The notes below the pieces were generated by a model. That model had not been told where the DNA came from. It searched no databases and worked only from the letters and a program-made list of their open reading frames with translations. Made by a program: the position numbers and the translations under genes. DNA of 11,864 nt from assembly GCA_050014835.1 (NCBI GenBank), contig JBEKCO010000052.1, positions 1-11,864 of the forward strand. The letters are read 5' to 3'. The stretch comes from Bog-793 sp050014835 (GTDB lineage Bacteria; Actinomycetota; Acidimicrobiia; Acidimicrobiales; Bog-793). This document shows positions 5,576-11,864 of this stretch, piece by piece. The first letter of the stretch is position 1. The number at the start of each line of letters is the position of its first letter.

Positions 5576-6285
5576 TTCGCCGCGTCGGCCGGCTCGGATG
5601 GCCGGCCGACCGTTTGCCAGGTACGCGCCGCCTCGAGGAGCGACTCGAATAAGACGACGCCATCCGTGCCGACACCGAGCGGATCCGAGGCGCGCTCGGG
5701 GTGCGGCATCAGCCCGACGACGTTGCCCGCCGGATTCGCCACCCCGGCAATGCCGTGCGCCGCGCCATTCGGGTTGTCCCGGTAACGGAGCAGCACCTGC
5801 CCGTCGCGCTCGACCTGCCCGAGTGTCGCGGCGTCGCAGGTGTAGTTGCCCTCGTAGTGGTTGATCGGCAGTCGGAGCATCATCCCGGCCGTCGCGCGCG
5901 CCGTGAGTACGTTCCGGGTCGACTCGACCGTGCACTCGACGGTGCGGCAGATGAACCTCAGCCCGACGTTGCGCGTCAGCGCGCCCGGGAGCAGGCCCGC
6001 CTCGGTGAGCACCTGGAAGCCGTTGCAGATCCCGACGACGGGACCGCCCCGGGCCGCGAAGTCGGCGACGGCCGCCATGACCGGGGCGAAGCGCGCGATC
6101 GCGCCGGGTCGCAGGTAGTCGCCGTGGGCGAAGCCCCCGGGGATCACGACGGCACCGACGTCCCCGATCCCGTCGTCCTGGTGCCAGAGGATCCGGGTCG
6201 AGGCACCGAGCGCGCCGAACGCCCGGGCGACGTCGTGCTCGCAGTTCGAACCGGGGAAGCAGACGATTCCGATGTCGGTCGTCAC
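5572..6285 (-). CDS. purQ: FGAM synthase, glutaminase subunit PurQ
   Basis: PurQ is the class I glutamine amidotransferase that supplies ammonia to PurL. The 237-residue length is normal. It begins with the family start 'TDIGIVCFPGSNCEHD', then GGFAHGDYLRPG (50-61). The nucleophile is Cys87 in GICNGFQ (85-91), and the His-Glu pair is His195 and Glu197 in MPHPER. The start is GTG at 6285, with GGTGGAG 5 nt before it, and overlaps the purS stop by 4 bp (GTGA). A longer in-frame extension to 6363 reads through purS in another frame and is an artefact. The stop TAG (5574-5572) shares the CTAG palindrome with the stop of the convergent 139-residue gene. PurQ is the last of the six coupled genes, and purL follows only after the inverted gene. 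Confidence 0.97.
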   Translation of the reverse strand: MTTDIGIVCFPGSNCEHDVARAFGALGASTRILWHQDDGIGDVGAVVIPGGFAHGDYLRPGAIARFAPVMAAVADFAARGGPVVGICNGFQVLTEAGLLPGALTRNVGLRFICRTVECTVESTRNVLTARATAGMMLRLPINHYEGNYTCDAATLGQVERDGQVLLRYRDNPNGAAHGIAGVANPAGNVVGLMPHPERASDPLGVGTDGVVLFESLLEAARTWQTVGRPSEPADAAN

Positions 6286-6551
6286 GGTCGCTCCACCGAG
6301 CCGTCGGAGACGACGCGGATCTCGGCGCGCTCGATCACCGGGTTGGCGAGCAACCGGTCGCACATCTCCTCGGCGGTCTGACGAGCTTCGGCCTCGCTCG
6401 GCGCGTCGACGACGAAGCGGAACATCTTCCCTACGTGGACGCCCCGCACCCCCTCGAAGCCGAGCGAGGGGAGCGCCCGCTCGATGGCGAGTCCCTCGGG
6501 ATCGGCCAGCCCGGCGAGGCCCCGGATCTCAACGACGATGTCGTAGCTCAC
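6282..6551 (-). CDS. purS: FGAM synthase subunit PurS
   Basis: PurS is the small structural subunit that bridges PurL and PurQ and helps pass ammonia between them. The 89-residue length is typical. The protein shows the family's beta-alpha-beta-beta-alpha-beta order: YDIVVEIRG (3-11), DPEGLAIERALPSLGFEGV (17-35), VHVGKMFRFVVDA (38-50, with the conserved G-K), the helix EAEARQTAEEMCDRLLANPV (53-72) and the last strand AEIRVV (76-81). The start is GTG at 6551 behind GGAGGGAG, overlapping the purC stop by GTGA. The stop overlaps the purQ GTG in the same way. A separate purS goes with the short PurL in this window. Confidence 0.96.
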   Translation of the reverse strand: MSYDIVVEIRGLAGLADPEGLAIERALPSLGFEGVRGVHVGKMFRFVVDAPSEAEARQTAEEMCDRLLANPVIERAEIRVVSDGSVERP

Positions 6552-7435
6552 GTTCTCCCTCCGCCTCCCCACCAGTCGGCCAGGCACCGCCCGGTGATCC
6601 GCTCGTAGGCATCGACGTAGCGCGCCCGCGTCGAGGCGACGACCTCGTCCGGCATCGACGGGGGTGGTGACGCCATGTCCCAGCCCGTGGCCGCCGCCCA
6701 GTCGCGCATCGGCTGCTTGTCGAACGAGGGCGGCGTGCGGCCGGCGACCCAGGTCCCCGCGTCCCACAGGCGGGACGAGTCCGGCGTCACGATCTCGTCG
6801 CAGATCGTGAGGACGCCGCCCGCCACCCCGAGCTCGAACTTCGTGTCGGCGACGATAACTCCGCGGGCGAGGGCAGCCCGGGCGGCCGCCGAGTACGCCG
6901 CCAGGCAGACCTCGCGCACCCGGCCGGCCAGTTCCGCGCCGACGAGCGCCGCCGCGGCGTCGAACGTGATGTTCTCGTCGTGGCCCGTCGCGGCCTTCGT
7001 CGACGGCGTGAACACCGGTTCGGGCAGGCGATCCGCCTCGACGAGTCCGGCGGGGAGTGGCTCGCCGTGCATCGTCTGGCGCTCGCGGTACTCCCGCCAC
7101 GCCGAACCGGCCAGGTAGCCGCGCACGATGCACTCGATCGGCAGCATCTCCGCCCGCTGGACGAGCATCGCCCGGCCGGCGAGACCCGCTCGGTCCCGCT
7201 TGGCGACGGGAAAGTCGGCGGGGTCCGTGCTCACGAGGTGCGTCGGCGCGATCGGCGCGAGCTCACCTCCCCAGTAAGCGGTCATCGCCGTCAGCACGCG
7301 CCCCTTGTCCGGGACGGGCTTGTCGAAGACGTAGTCGTAGGCGGAGATCCGGTCGGACGTCACCATGAGCAATAGCCCGTCGCCGGCGTCGAAGACGTCG
7401 CGCACCTTGCCCGAGTAGACGAGCTCGCGGATCAC
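6548..7435 (-). CDS. purC: phosphoribosylaminoimidazole-succinocarboxamide (SAICAR) synthase PurC
   Basis: PurC joins CAIR and aspartate with ATP to give SAICAR. The 295 residues match the longer PurC type. Landmarks are YSGKVRDVFD (7-16), TSDRISAYDYVF (26-37), the first family signature LPIECIVRGYLAGSAWREY (98-116), FTPSTKAATGHDENI (142-156) and the second signature VADTKFELG (195-203) with CDEIVTPDSSRLW (212-224). The tail FDKQPMRDW (238-246) is also conserved. The start is GTG at 7435, with GAGGGG 8 nt upstream, and overlaps the purB stop by GTGA; its own stop overlaps purS. Upstream in-frame sequence up to 8152 is the shadow of purB and not part of the protein. Confidence 0.97.
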   Translation of the reverse strand: MIRELVYSGKVRDVFDAGDGLLLMVTSDRISAYDYVFDKPVPDKGRVLTAMTAYWGGELAPIAPTHLVSTDPADFPVAKRDRAGLAGRAMLVQRAEMLPIECIVRGYLAGSAWREYRERQTMHGEPLPAGLVEADRLPEPVFTPSTKAATGHDENITFDAAAALVGAELAGRVREVCLAAYSAAARAALARGVIVADTKFELGVAGGVLTICDEIVTPDSSRLWDAGTWVAGRTPPSFDKQPMRDWAAATGWDMASPPPSMPDEVVASTRARYVDAYERITGRCLADWWGGGGRT

Positions 7436-8760
7436 AGCCCGGTCCCCTCGACGGCATCGGTCGTGCGGTGCGCGTTGCGCAGCGCCCGGTCGAGATCGAA
7501 CGCCTCGTCGAGGACCGCGCCGATCCGCCCGGCGCCCAAGACGGACACGAGCTCCTCGTCCTCCTCGAGCACCCCCCGGAACGACCGCCGCTCGCCTGCG
7601 GCGCGGTGCGCGGCACGCTGGACGATCGCGTACGCGGCGTCCCGGTCGCACCCGGCCGCGACCAGCGCGAGCAGCACCGGTTGCGAGAAGACGAGCCCGT
7701 ACGAGCCCTCGAGCAGGTTCTTTCGCATCCGGTCGACGTCGACGACGAGCCCGTCGACGAGCCGTGCCGCCCGCACCAGGGCGTAGTAACAGAGCTGGCT
7801 GGCGTCGGGCAGGATGATCCGCTCGGCCGAGCTGTGCGAGATGTCCCGTTCGTGCCAGAGGGTGACGTCCTCGAGCCCGGTGACGAGGTAGCCGCGTAGC
7901 AGCCGGGCGATGCCGACGAGGCGTTCCGCGGTGATCGGATTCCGCTTGTGCGGCATCGCCGAGGACCCTTTCTGGCCCGCGACGAAAGCCTCCGCGACCT
8001 CGGCCACCTCGCTGCGTTGGAGGTGGCGGAACTCGGTGGCGATCGCCTCGACCGTCGTCCCCGCCGACGCGAGCGCGTAGAGGAACTGGGCGTGGCGGTC
8101 GCGGGAGATCACCTGGTTCGCCGGCGTCGGCGTCAGGCCGAACGCCGCGCACACGTGTGTCTCGACGAAGGGATCGATGTTCGAGTAGGTGCCCACCGCG
8201 CCGGAGAGTTTGCCCACGGCGACGGCGTCACGGGCCTGTTCCAGCCGGACGCGGTCGCGATCGGCCTGCAGGCAGAAAAGGGCCAGCTTCGCCCCGAACG
8301 TCGTCGGCTCGGCGTGCATGCCGTGGGTGCGCCCGACGACCGGCACGGAGGCGAACTCGGTCGCGCGGCGCCGCAGCACGTCGACGAGGCCGTGGGCCGC
8401 CCCGACCAGCAGGTCGCCGGCCCGGCACAGCGTCACCGAGAGCGCGGTGTCGACGACGTCGGAGGACGTGAGCCCGTAGTGGACCCACGCGCCCTCGGGC
8501 GGTCCGATCGCCTGGCTCACGACATCGACGAAAGCGGCCACGTCGTGGTCCGTGACGCGCTCGCGCTCGGCGACGGCGGCGACGAAGGCGGCGTCGACGG
8601 CTGGCGCGCGAACCCGGGCCGCGGCCGCGACCCGCGGCTCGACGACACCGAGCCCGGCCCACCCCTCGATCGCGAGCAGCTCGATCTCGAGCCAGAGCGA
8701 CAGGCGCGCCTCGTCCGTGAAGAGCTCGGCCATCTCCGGTAGCGCGTAGCGGTCGATCAC
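7432..8760 (-). CDS. purB: adenylosuccinate lyase PurB
   Basis: PurB removes fumarate from SAICAR to give AICAR and from adenylosuccinate to give AMP, so it works both in the main pathway and beside PurA in the AMP branch. The 442 residues start IDRYALPEMAELFTDEARL, the usual PurB beginning. Active-site regions are HYGLTSSDVVDTA (94-106), VGRTHGMHAEPTTFG (142-156, with the conserved His) and the superfamily signature SSAMPHKRNP (266-275). DISHSSAERIILPD (306-319) follows. The start is GTG at 8760 with GGGGAG 6 nt upstream, and it overlaps purD by GTGA; the stop overlaps purC. The family also includes fumarase and argininosuccinate lyase, but the N-terminus and the purine neighbours settle PurB. 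Confidence 0.97.
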   Translation of the reverse strand: MIDRYALPEMAELFTDEARLSLWLEIELLAIEGWAGLGVVEPRVAAAARVRAPAVDAAFVAAVAERERVTDHDVAAFVDVVSQAIGPPEGAWVHYGLTSSDVVDTALSVTLCRAGDLLVGAAHGLVDVLRRRATEFASVPVVGRTHGMHAEPTTFGAKLALFCLQADRDRVRLEQARDAVAVGKLSGAVGTYSNIDPFVETHVCAAFGLTPTPANQVISRDRHAQFLYALASAGTTVEAIATEFRHLQRSEVAEVAEAFVAGQKGSSAMPHKRNPITAERLVGIARLLRGYLVTGLEDVTLWHERDISHSSAERIILPDASQLCYYALVRAARLVDGLVVDVDRMRKNLLEGSYGLVFSQPVLLALVAAGCDRDAAYAIVQRAAHRAAGERRSFRGVLEEDEELVSVLGAGRIGAVLDEAFDLDRALRNAHRTTDAVEGTGL

Positions 8761-10016
8761 GACGCGCTCCCCACACGCTCGGGCACGGCGATGTCCGTCC
8801 GGTACTGGACGCCCTCGATCTCGATCTTGCGGACCGCCGCGTAGGCGCGTTCTCGGGCGGCCTCGATCGTCGCCGCGACCGCCGTGACGGCGAGCACCCG
8901 TCCGCCGTCGGTTCTCAGCACGCCCCCCGCGTCGCGACGGGTCCCGGCGTGCAACACGGTCACGCCCTCGACGGCGCCCGCTTCCTCGAGGCCGCCGATC
9001 ACGTCTCCCCGGCGCGGGTTCTCGGGGTAGCCCGCGGCGGCGACGACGACGCAGACCGCGGCCCCGGCCGCCACGCCCACCGAGTCCGGCACGTCTCCCG
9101 CGGCGGCCGCGGCGAGGAGCGCGGCGACGTCGCCTCCGACCCTCGGGAGCACGGCCTCGGTCTCGGGATCACCGAAGCGCACGTTGAACTCGATGAGACG
9201 GGGGCCGTCGTCGTCCAGCATCAACCCGGCGTAGAGCACGCCCCGGTAGTCGATCCCCCGGCGTCCCAGCTCCCAGAGCGTCGGCTGGACGATCCGGTCC
9301 ATCGCCTCGTCGAGGTCGCCCCCCGTGACGAACGGGACCGGGGAGTAGGCACCCATACCGCCCGTGTTCGGGCCGCGGTCGCCGTCGAGCGCCCTCTTGT
9401 AGTCCTGGGCGACGGGCAAAGGAACGGCCCGTCCGCCGCCGCACACGGCGAGCAGGGATGCCTCCCTGCCGGTCAGCGCCTCCTCGATGACGATCCGTCG
9501 CCCGGCAGCCCCGAACGCCGCGCCGGAGAGCTTGGCCGCGGCGTCCTTTTCGGCTCGTGCGAGGTCGTCGGTGACGAGCACCCCCTTGCCGGCGGCGAGC
9601 CCGTCGGTCTTCACGACGTAGGGACCGCCGCTTCGGCGCAGGTAGGCGATCGCGTCGTCGGGCGCGTCGAACACGGCGAAGCGCGCCGTCGGCACCCCCG
9701 CCGCCGCGACGAGCTGCTTCATGTGGGCCTTCGACCCCTCGAGACGGGCGCCCTCCGCCCCCGGTCCGAAGACGAGCGCGCCGAGGGCGCGCAGGCGGTC
9801 GGCGAGCCCGTCGACGAGCGGCACCTCGGGCCCGATGACGAATAGGTCGGCCTCGATCTCCTCGGGTGGCGCGGCGCTCGACCGCAGCCGGTGGCCCTCG
9901 GGCGAACGCCCCTCGATCCCCGGGTTCCCGGGGGTGACGACGACATCGGACGAGCGCGCGCAGGCGAGCGCGAGTGCGTGCTCTCGGGCGCCGGATCCGA
10001 CGATGCAGACTTTCAC
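8757..10016 (-). CDS. purD: phosphoribosylamine-glycine ligase (GAR synthetase) PurD
   Basis: PurD is an ATP-grasp ligase that joins phosphoribosylamine and glycine to give GAR, the second step of the pathway. Landmarks are VCIVGSGAREHALA (3-16), TPGNPGIEG (28-36), FVIGPEVPLVDGLADRL (59-75), GSKAHMK (94-100), YVVKTDGLAAGKGV (133-146), QDYKRALDGDRGPNTGGMGA (204-223) and the GARS signature RFGDPETE (280-287). At 419 residues it is slightly short. The segment after the first nucleotide-binding motif is compact, going straight from CARSSDVV to the TPGN motif. The start is GTG at 10016, which overlaps purA by GTGA. I see no Shine-Dalgarno sequence before it, unlike the four later junctions, so translation probably depends on ribosomes ending purA. 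Confidence 0.97.
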   Translation of the reverse strand: MKVCIVGSGAREHALALACARSSDVVVTPGNPGIEGRSPEGHRLRSSAAPPEEIEADLFVIGPEVPLVDGLADRLRALGALVFGPGAEGARLEGSKAHMKQLVAAAGVPTARFAVFDAPDDAIAYLRRSGGPYVVKTDGLAAGKGVLVTDDLARAEKDAAAKLSGAAFGAAGRRIVIEEALTGREASLLAVCGGGRAVPLPVAQDYKRALDGDRGPNTGGMGAYSPVPFVTGGDLDEAMDRIVQPTLWELGRRGIDYRGVLYAGLMLDDDGPRLIEFNVRFGDPETEAVLPRVGGDVAALLAAAAAGDVPDSVGVAAGAAVCVVVAAAGYPENPRRGDVIGGLEEAGAVEGVTVLHAGTRRDAGGVLRTDGGRVLAVTAVAATIEAARERAYAAVRKIEIEGVQYRTDIAVPERVGSAS

Positions 10017-11293
10017 GCCGCGAACCGCACGTACTGTTCGCGACCCGGGCCGACGCCGACGAAGGTGACCGGCACCTGCGCGTACTCGGCGATCAAGCGC
10101 ACGTAGTCACGTGCCGCGACTGGGAGGTCCCGCACCTGCGTCGCCCCGGAGACGTCCTCACCCCAGCCCGGAAGCTCCTCGTAGACGGGACGCACCCGGT
10201 GGAGCACCGACTGGTGGTAGGGCACGTGGGTGAGCCGTTCCCCGTCGTGCTCGTAGGCGACGCAAACCTTCACGCAGTCGAGGTCGGACAGGACGTCGAG
10301 CTTCGTGAGGGCGATCTCCGAGACCGAGTTCAGGCGCACGGCGTGCCGGAGCATGACGAGGTCCAGCCAGCCAGGGCGGCGGCGTCTTCCCGTGTTCGTG
10401 CCGTACTCGTGGCCGCGTTCGACGAGCAAGTCGGCGAGGTCGCCCTCGACCTCGGTCGGGAACGGGCCGGCACCGACCCGGGTGACGTAGGCCTTGGCGA
10501 TCCCGACGACCCGGTCGATGTCGCGGGGCCCGACGCCGCTCCCGGCGCAGGCGCCCCCCGCCGTCGGGTTCGACGACGTGACGTACGGGTACGTCCCGTG
10601 GTCGAGGTCGAGGAAGGTCGCCTGCGCGCCCTCGAGCATGATGTTCTGCCCGGCGTCCAGGGCCTCGTGGACGAGGCCGACGGTGTCGCCGATCATCGGC
10701 GCGAGGCGCGGCGCGAACTCCTCGAGATAAAGACGGGCGATCTCCCGCCCGTCGAGCGGGAGTCGGTTGAAGACCTTGGCGAGGACGAGGTTCTTCTCGC
10801 GCAGCGCCACATCGAGCTTCTGTCGGAAGATCTTCTCGTCGAACAGGTCCTGCACGCGCAGTCCGATTCGGGCCGCCTTGTCGGCGTAGGCGGGTCCGAT
10901 GCCGCGTTTGGTCGTACCAAGCTTGTTCTTGCCGAGCGACCGCTCGGTGGCCCGGTCGAGCTCGTAGTGATACGGCATGATCAGGTGGGCGTTGCCCGAG
11001 ACGACGAGCCGGCCGGTGTCGACGCCCCGGGCCTCGAGCGCATCGCACTCGGCGATCAACACCGCGGGGTCGACGACGACCCCGTTGCCGATGACCGGAA
11101 CGATCTCGGGGTAGAGCACGCCGGACGGGATGAGCTGGAGAGCGAAGGTCTCCCCGCCGACGACGATCGTGTGGCCCGCGTTGTGGCCGCCCTGATAACG
11201 CACGACGAGCCGCATGTCCCTTGCGAGAAGGTCGGTCAGCTTCCCCTTACCCTCGTCGCCCCACTGGGTACCGACCACGACGGTCGCGGGCAC
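10013..11293 (-). CDS. purA: adenylosuccinate synthetase PurA
   Basis: PurA uses GTP to join IMP and aspartate into adenylosuccinate, the first step to AMP; PurB of the same operon completes it. The 426 residues are the normal length. Landmarks are QWGDEGKGK (10-18, with the catalytic Asp13), GGHNAGHTI (35-43, with the catalytic His41), the signature GIGPAYADKAAR (131-142), EGAQATFLDLDHGTYPYVTS (221-240), EYGTNTGRRRR (297-307) and LTKLDVL (329-335). Position 225 is Ala where many homologues have Gly (GAQG). I chose GTG 11293 because GGAGGGGAG precedes it and the protein then begins with the family start PATVVVGTQWGDEG; the frame is open to 11503, but that part lies within clpB in another frame. 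It is the first gene of the coupled set. Confidence 0.97.
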   Translation of the reverse strand: MPATVVVGTQWGDEGKGKLTDLLARDMRLVVRYQGGHNAGHTIVVGGETFALQLIPSGVLYPEIVPVIGNGVVVDPAVLIAECDALEARGVDTGRLVVSGNAHLIMPYHYELDRATERSLGKNKLGTTKRGIGPAYADKAARIGLRVQDLFDEKIFRQKLDVALREKNLVLAKVFNRLPLDGREIARLYLEEFAPRLAPMIGDTVGLVHEALDAGQNIMLEGAQATFLDLDHGTYPYVTSSNPTAGGACAGSGVGPRDIDRVVGIAKAYVTRVGAGPFPTEVEGDLADLLVERGHEYGTNTGRRRRPGWLDLVMLRHAVRLNSVSEIALTKLDVLSDLDCVKVCVAYEHDGERLTHVPYHQSVLHRVRPVYEELPGWGEDVSGATQVRDLPVAARDYVRLIAEYAQVPVTFVGVGPGREQYVRFAA

Positions 11294-11321
11294 CAGGCTC
11301 CCCTCCGGCTCGACCACCCCG

Positions 11322-11327
11322 ATCCTA
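11322..11327 (-). promoter_or_regulatory. possible -10 element for the purA operon
   Basis: On the minus strand TAGGAT (11327-11322) fits the actinobacterial TAnnnT type and lies 28 nt before the purA start codon. No convincing -35 element stands at 17-18 nt; TTCCAG, part of the nearby inverted repeat, is 19 nt upstream. If used, transcription would start near 11315, giving a short leader. Confidence 0.3.
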
Positions 11328-11333
11328 CTGGCC

Positions 11334-11354
11334 GGTTCCAGTGACCCTGGAATC
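11334..11354. repeat. inverted repeat in the clpB-purA intergenic region
   Basis: TTCCAG (11336-11341) and CTGGAA (11347-11352) are perfect inverted arms around TGACC, extended by one G-C pair across a mismatch or wobble. It lies 15 nt after the clpB stop and about 40 nt before purA. No T tract follows, so an operator overlapping the purA promoter is as likely as a weak clpB terminator. Confidence 0.35.
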
Positions 11355-11369
11355 CTTCCTTTTGGCTCC

Positions 11370-11864
11370 TCAGCCGAAGGAGAACTTGCCGCCGGCCGCG
11401 TCGACGCGCACGGTCGCCCCGTCGGCGTAGCGGCCCTCCAGGATCGCGAGGGCCAGCGGATCGCCGATCTCGCGCTGGATGACCCGGCGGACCGGCCGGG
11501 CACCGAACTGGGGCTCGTAGCCGAGCTCGGCGACGAGCGCCTTCGCCGCCGGCGTCAGCTCGATCGCGAGGTCACGGGCCTCGAGCCGGCGGGCGAGGAC
11601 ACCGAGCTGGATGTCGACGATCGCGACGATGTCGGCGCGGTCGAGGGCGCGGAACCGCACGATCTCGTCGATCCGGTTGACGAACTCCGGCTTGAAGAAA
11701 TCGATCGGCTCGCCCTGCAGGTTCGAGGTCATGACGAGGACGGTGTTCGTGAAGTCGACGGTTCGCCCCTGGCCGTCGGTGAGGCGGCCGTCGTCGAGCA
11801 CCTGCAGGAGCACGTTGAACACGTCGCTGTGCGCCTTCTCGATCTCGTCGAGCAGCACGACCGA
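11370..11864 (-). CDS. clpB: ATP-dependent disaggregase ClpB, C-terminal fragment (cut by window edge)
   Basis: The last 164 residues of a ClpB/Hsp100 protein are present, beginning inside the second AAA+ domain. The Walker B motif VVLLDEIEKAH opens the fragment. QVLDDGRLTDGQGRTVDF, the sensor 1 region VLVMTSN, the arginine-finger region FKPEFVNRIDEIVRF and the C-terminal domain with sensor 2 GARPVRRVIQ follow, and the protein ends KFSFG. ClpB rescues aggregated proteins together with DnaK. Between TSNL and FKPEF only about 7 residues remain (QGEPIDF), where E. coli-type ClpB has roughly 25 to 30 more, so this loop is short. ClpC or ClpA are alternatives, but the 'DGRLTDGQGRTVDF' and C-terminal motifs favour ClpB. 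The stop is 76 bp before purA, on the same strand. Confidence 0.88.
   Translation of the reverse strand, partial: SVVLLDEIEKAHSDVFNVLLQVLDDGRLTDGQGRTVDFTNTVLVMTSNLQGEPIDFFKPEFVNRIDEIVRFRALDRADIVAIVDIQLGVLARRLEARDLAIELTPAAKALVAELGYEPQFGARPVRRVIQREIGDPLALAILEGRYADGATVRVDAAGGKFSFG

Noticed and set aside
5054..5935. 293-codon minus-strand frame spanning the 139-aa gene and purQ
   Set aside because: It reads across two real genes and the intergenic region in a wrong frame, and its composition is Arg-rich shadow type.
6286..6363. N-terminal extension of purQ by 26 residues
   Set aside because: It overlaps purS in a different frame. The GTG at 6285 has a ribosome binding site and gives the normal PurQ N-terminus.
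8949..9845. 298-codon plus-strand frame opposite purD
   Set aside because: It is an antisense shadow of purD with no recognisable motif.
9974..11344. 456-codon plus-strand open frame opposite purA
   Set aside because: It mirrors purA, whose motifs are unmistakable. Long antisense frames are expected in GC-rich coding DNA, and the product is low-complexity Arg/Asp/Gly/Val.
1..11864. CRISPR array
   Set aside because: No regularly spaced direct repeats with unique spacers and no cas-like gene were seen.

Overview
The window is GC-rich chromosomal DNA with many GTG start codons. A single-domain PurL works with separate PurS and PurQ subunits, and gene density is high. Together these suggest an actinobacterium, possibly of the Acidimicrobiia; the class is inferred from gene content and composition only.

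Left part (1-2780), accessory region. It opens with the first codons of a leftward transposase that resembles the ISAzo13 family. A leftward tRNA-like sequence with a CUG anticodon loop follows, then about 180 bp unusually dense in inverted repeats. Two small rightward genes come next: a 56-residue zinc ribbon protein and a 57-residue acidic protein. A leftward membrane-anchored protein of unknown function faces them. About 430 bp with no gene I can support come next, and then a 47-residue Cys-rich protein with a strong ribosome binding site. This part is less GC-rich and more loosely packed than the rest.

Right part (2781-11864), a purine biosynthesis cluster, almost all on the minus strand. 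In transcription order it reads: clpB (3' end only), purA, purD, purB, purC, purS, purQ, an oppositely oriented 139-residue gene, then purL. PurD acts at GAR synthesis. PurL, PurQ and PurS together make FGAM. PurC and PurB make SAICAR and AICAR, and PurA with PurB convert IMP to AMP. purF, purM, purN, purE, purK and purH are not in the window.

The main architectural observation is that all five junctions from purA to purQ are the same 4-bp GTGA overlap (GTG start, TGA stop), so six cistrons form one tightly coupled string. The string is then broken by the inverted small gene. That gene shares a CTAG palindrome as stop codon with purQ and is divergent from purL. The purL/small-gene intergenic region carries a sequence that fits the PurBox consensus known from Gram-positive purine regulation, next to a cluster of CATTG repeats.
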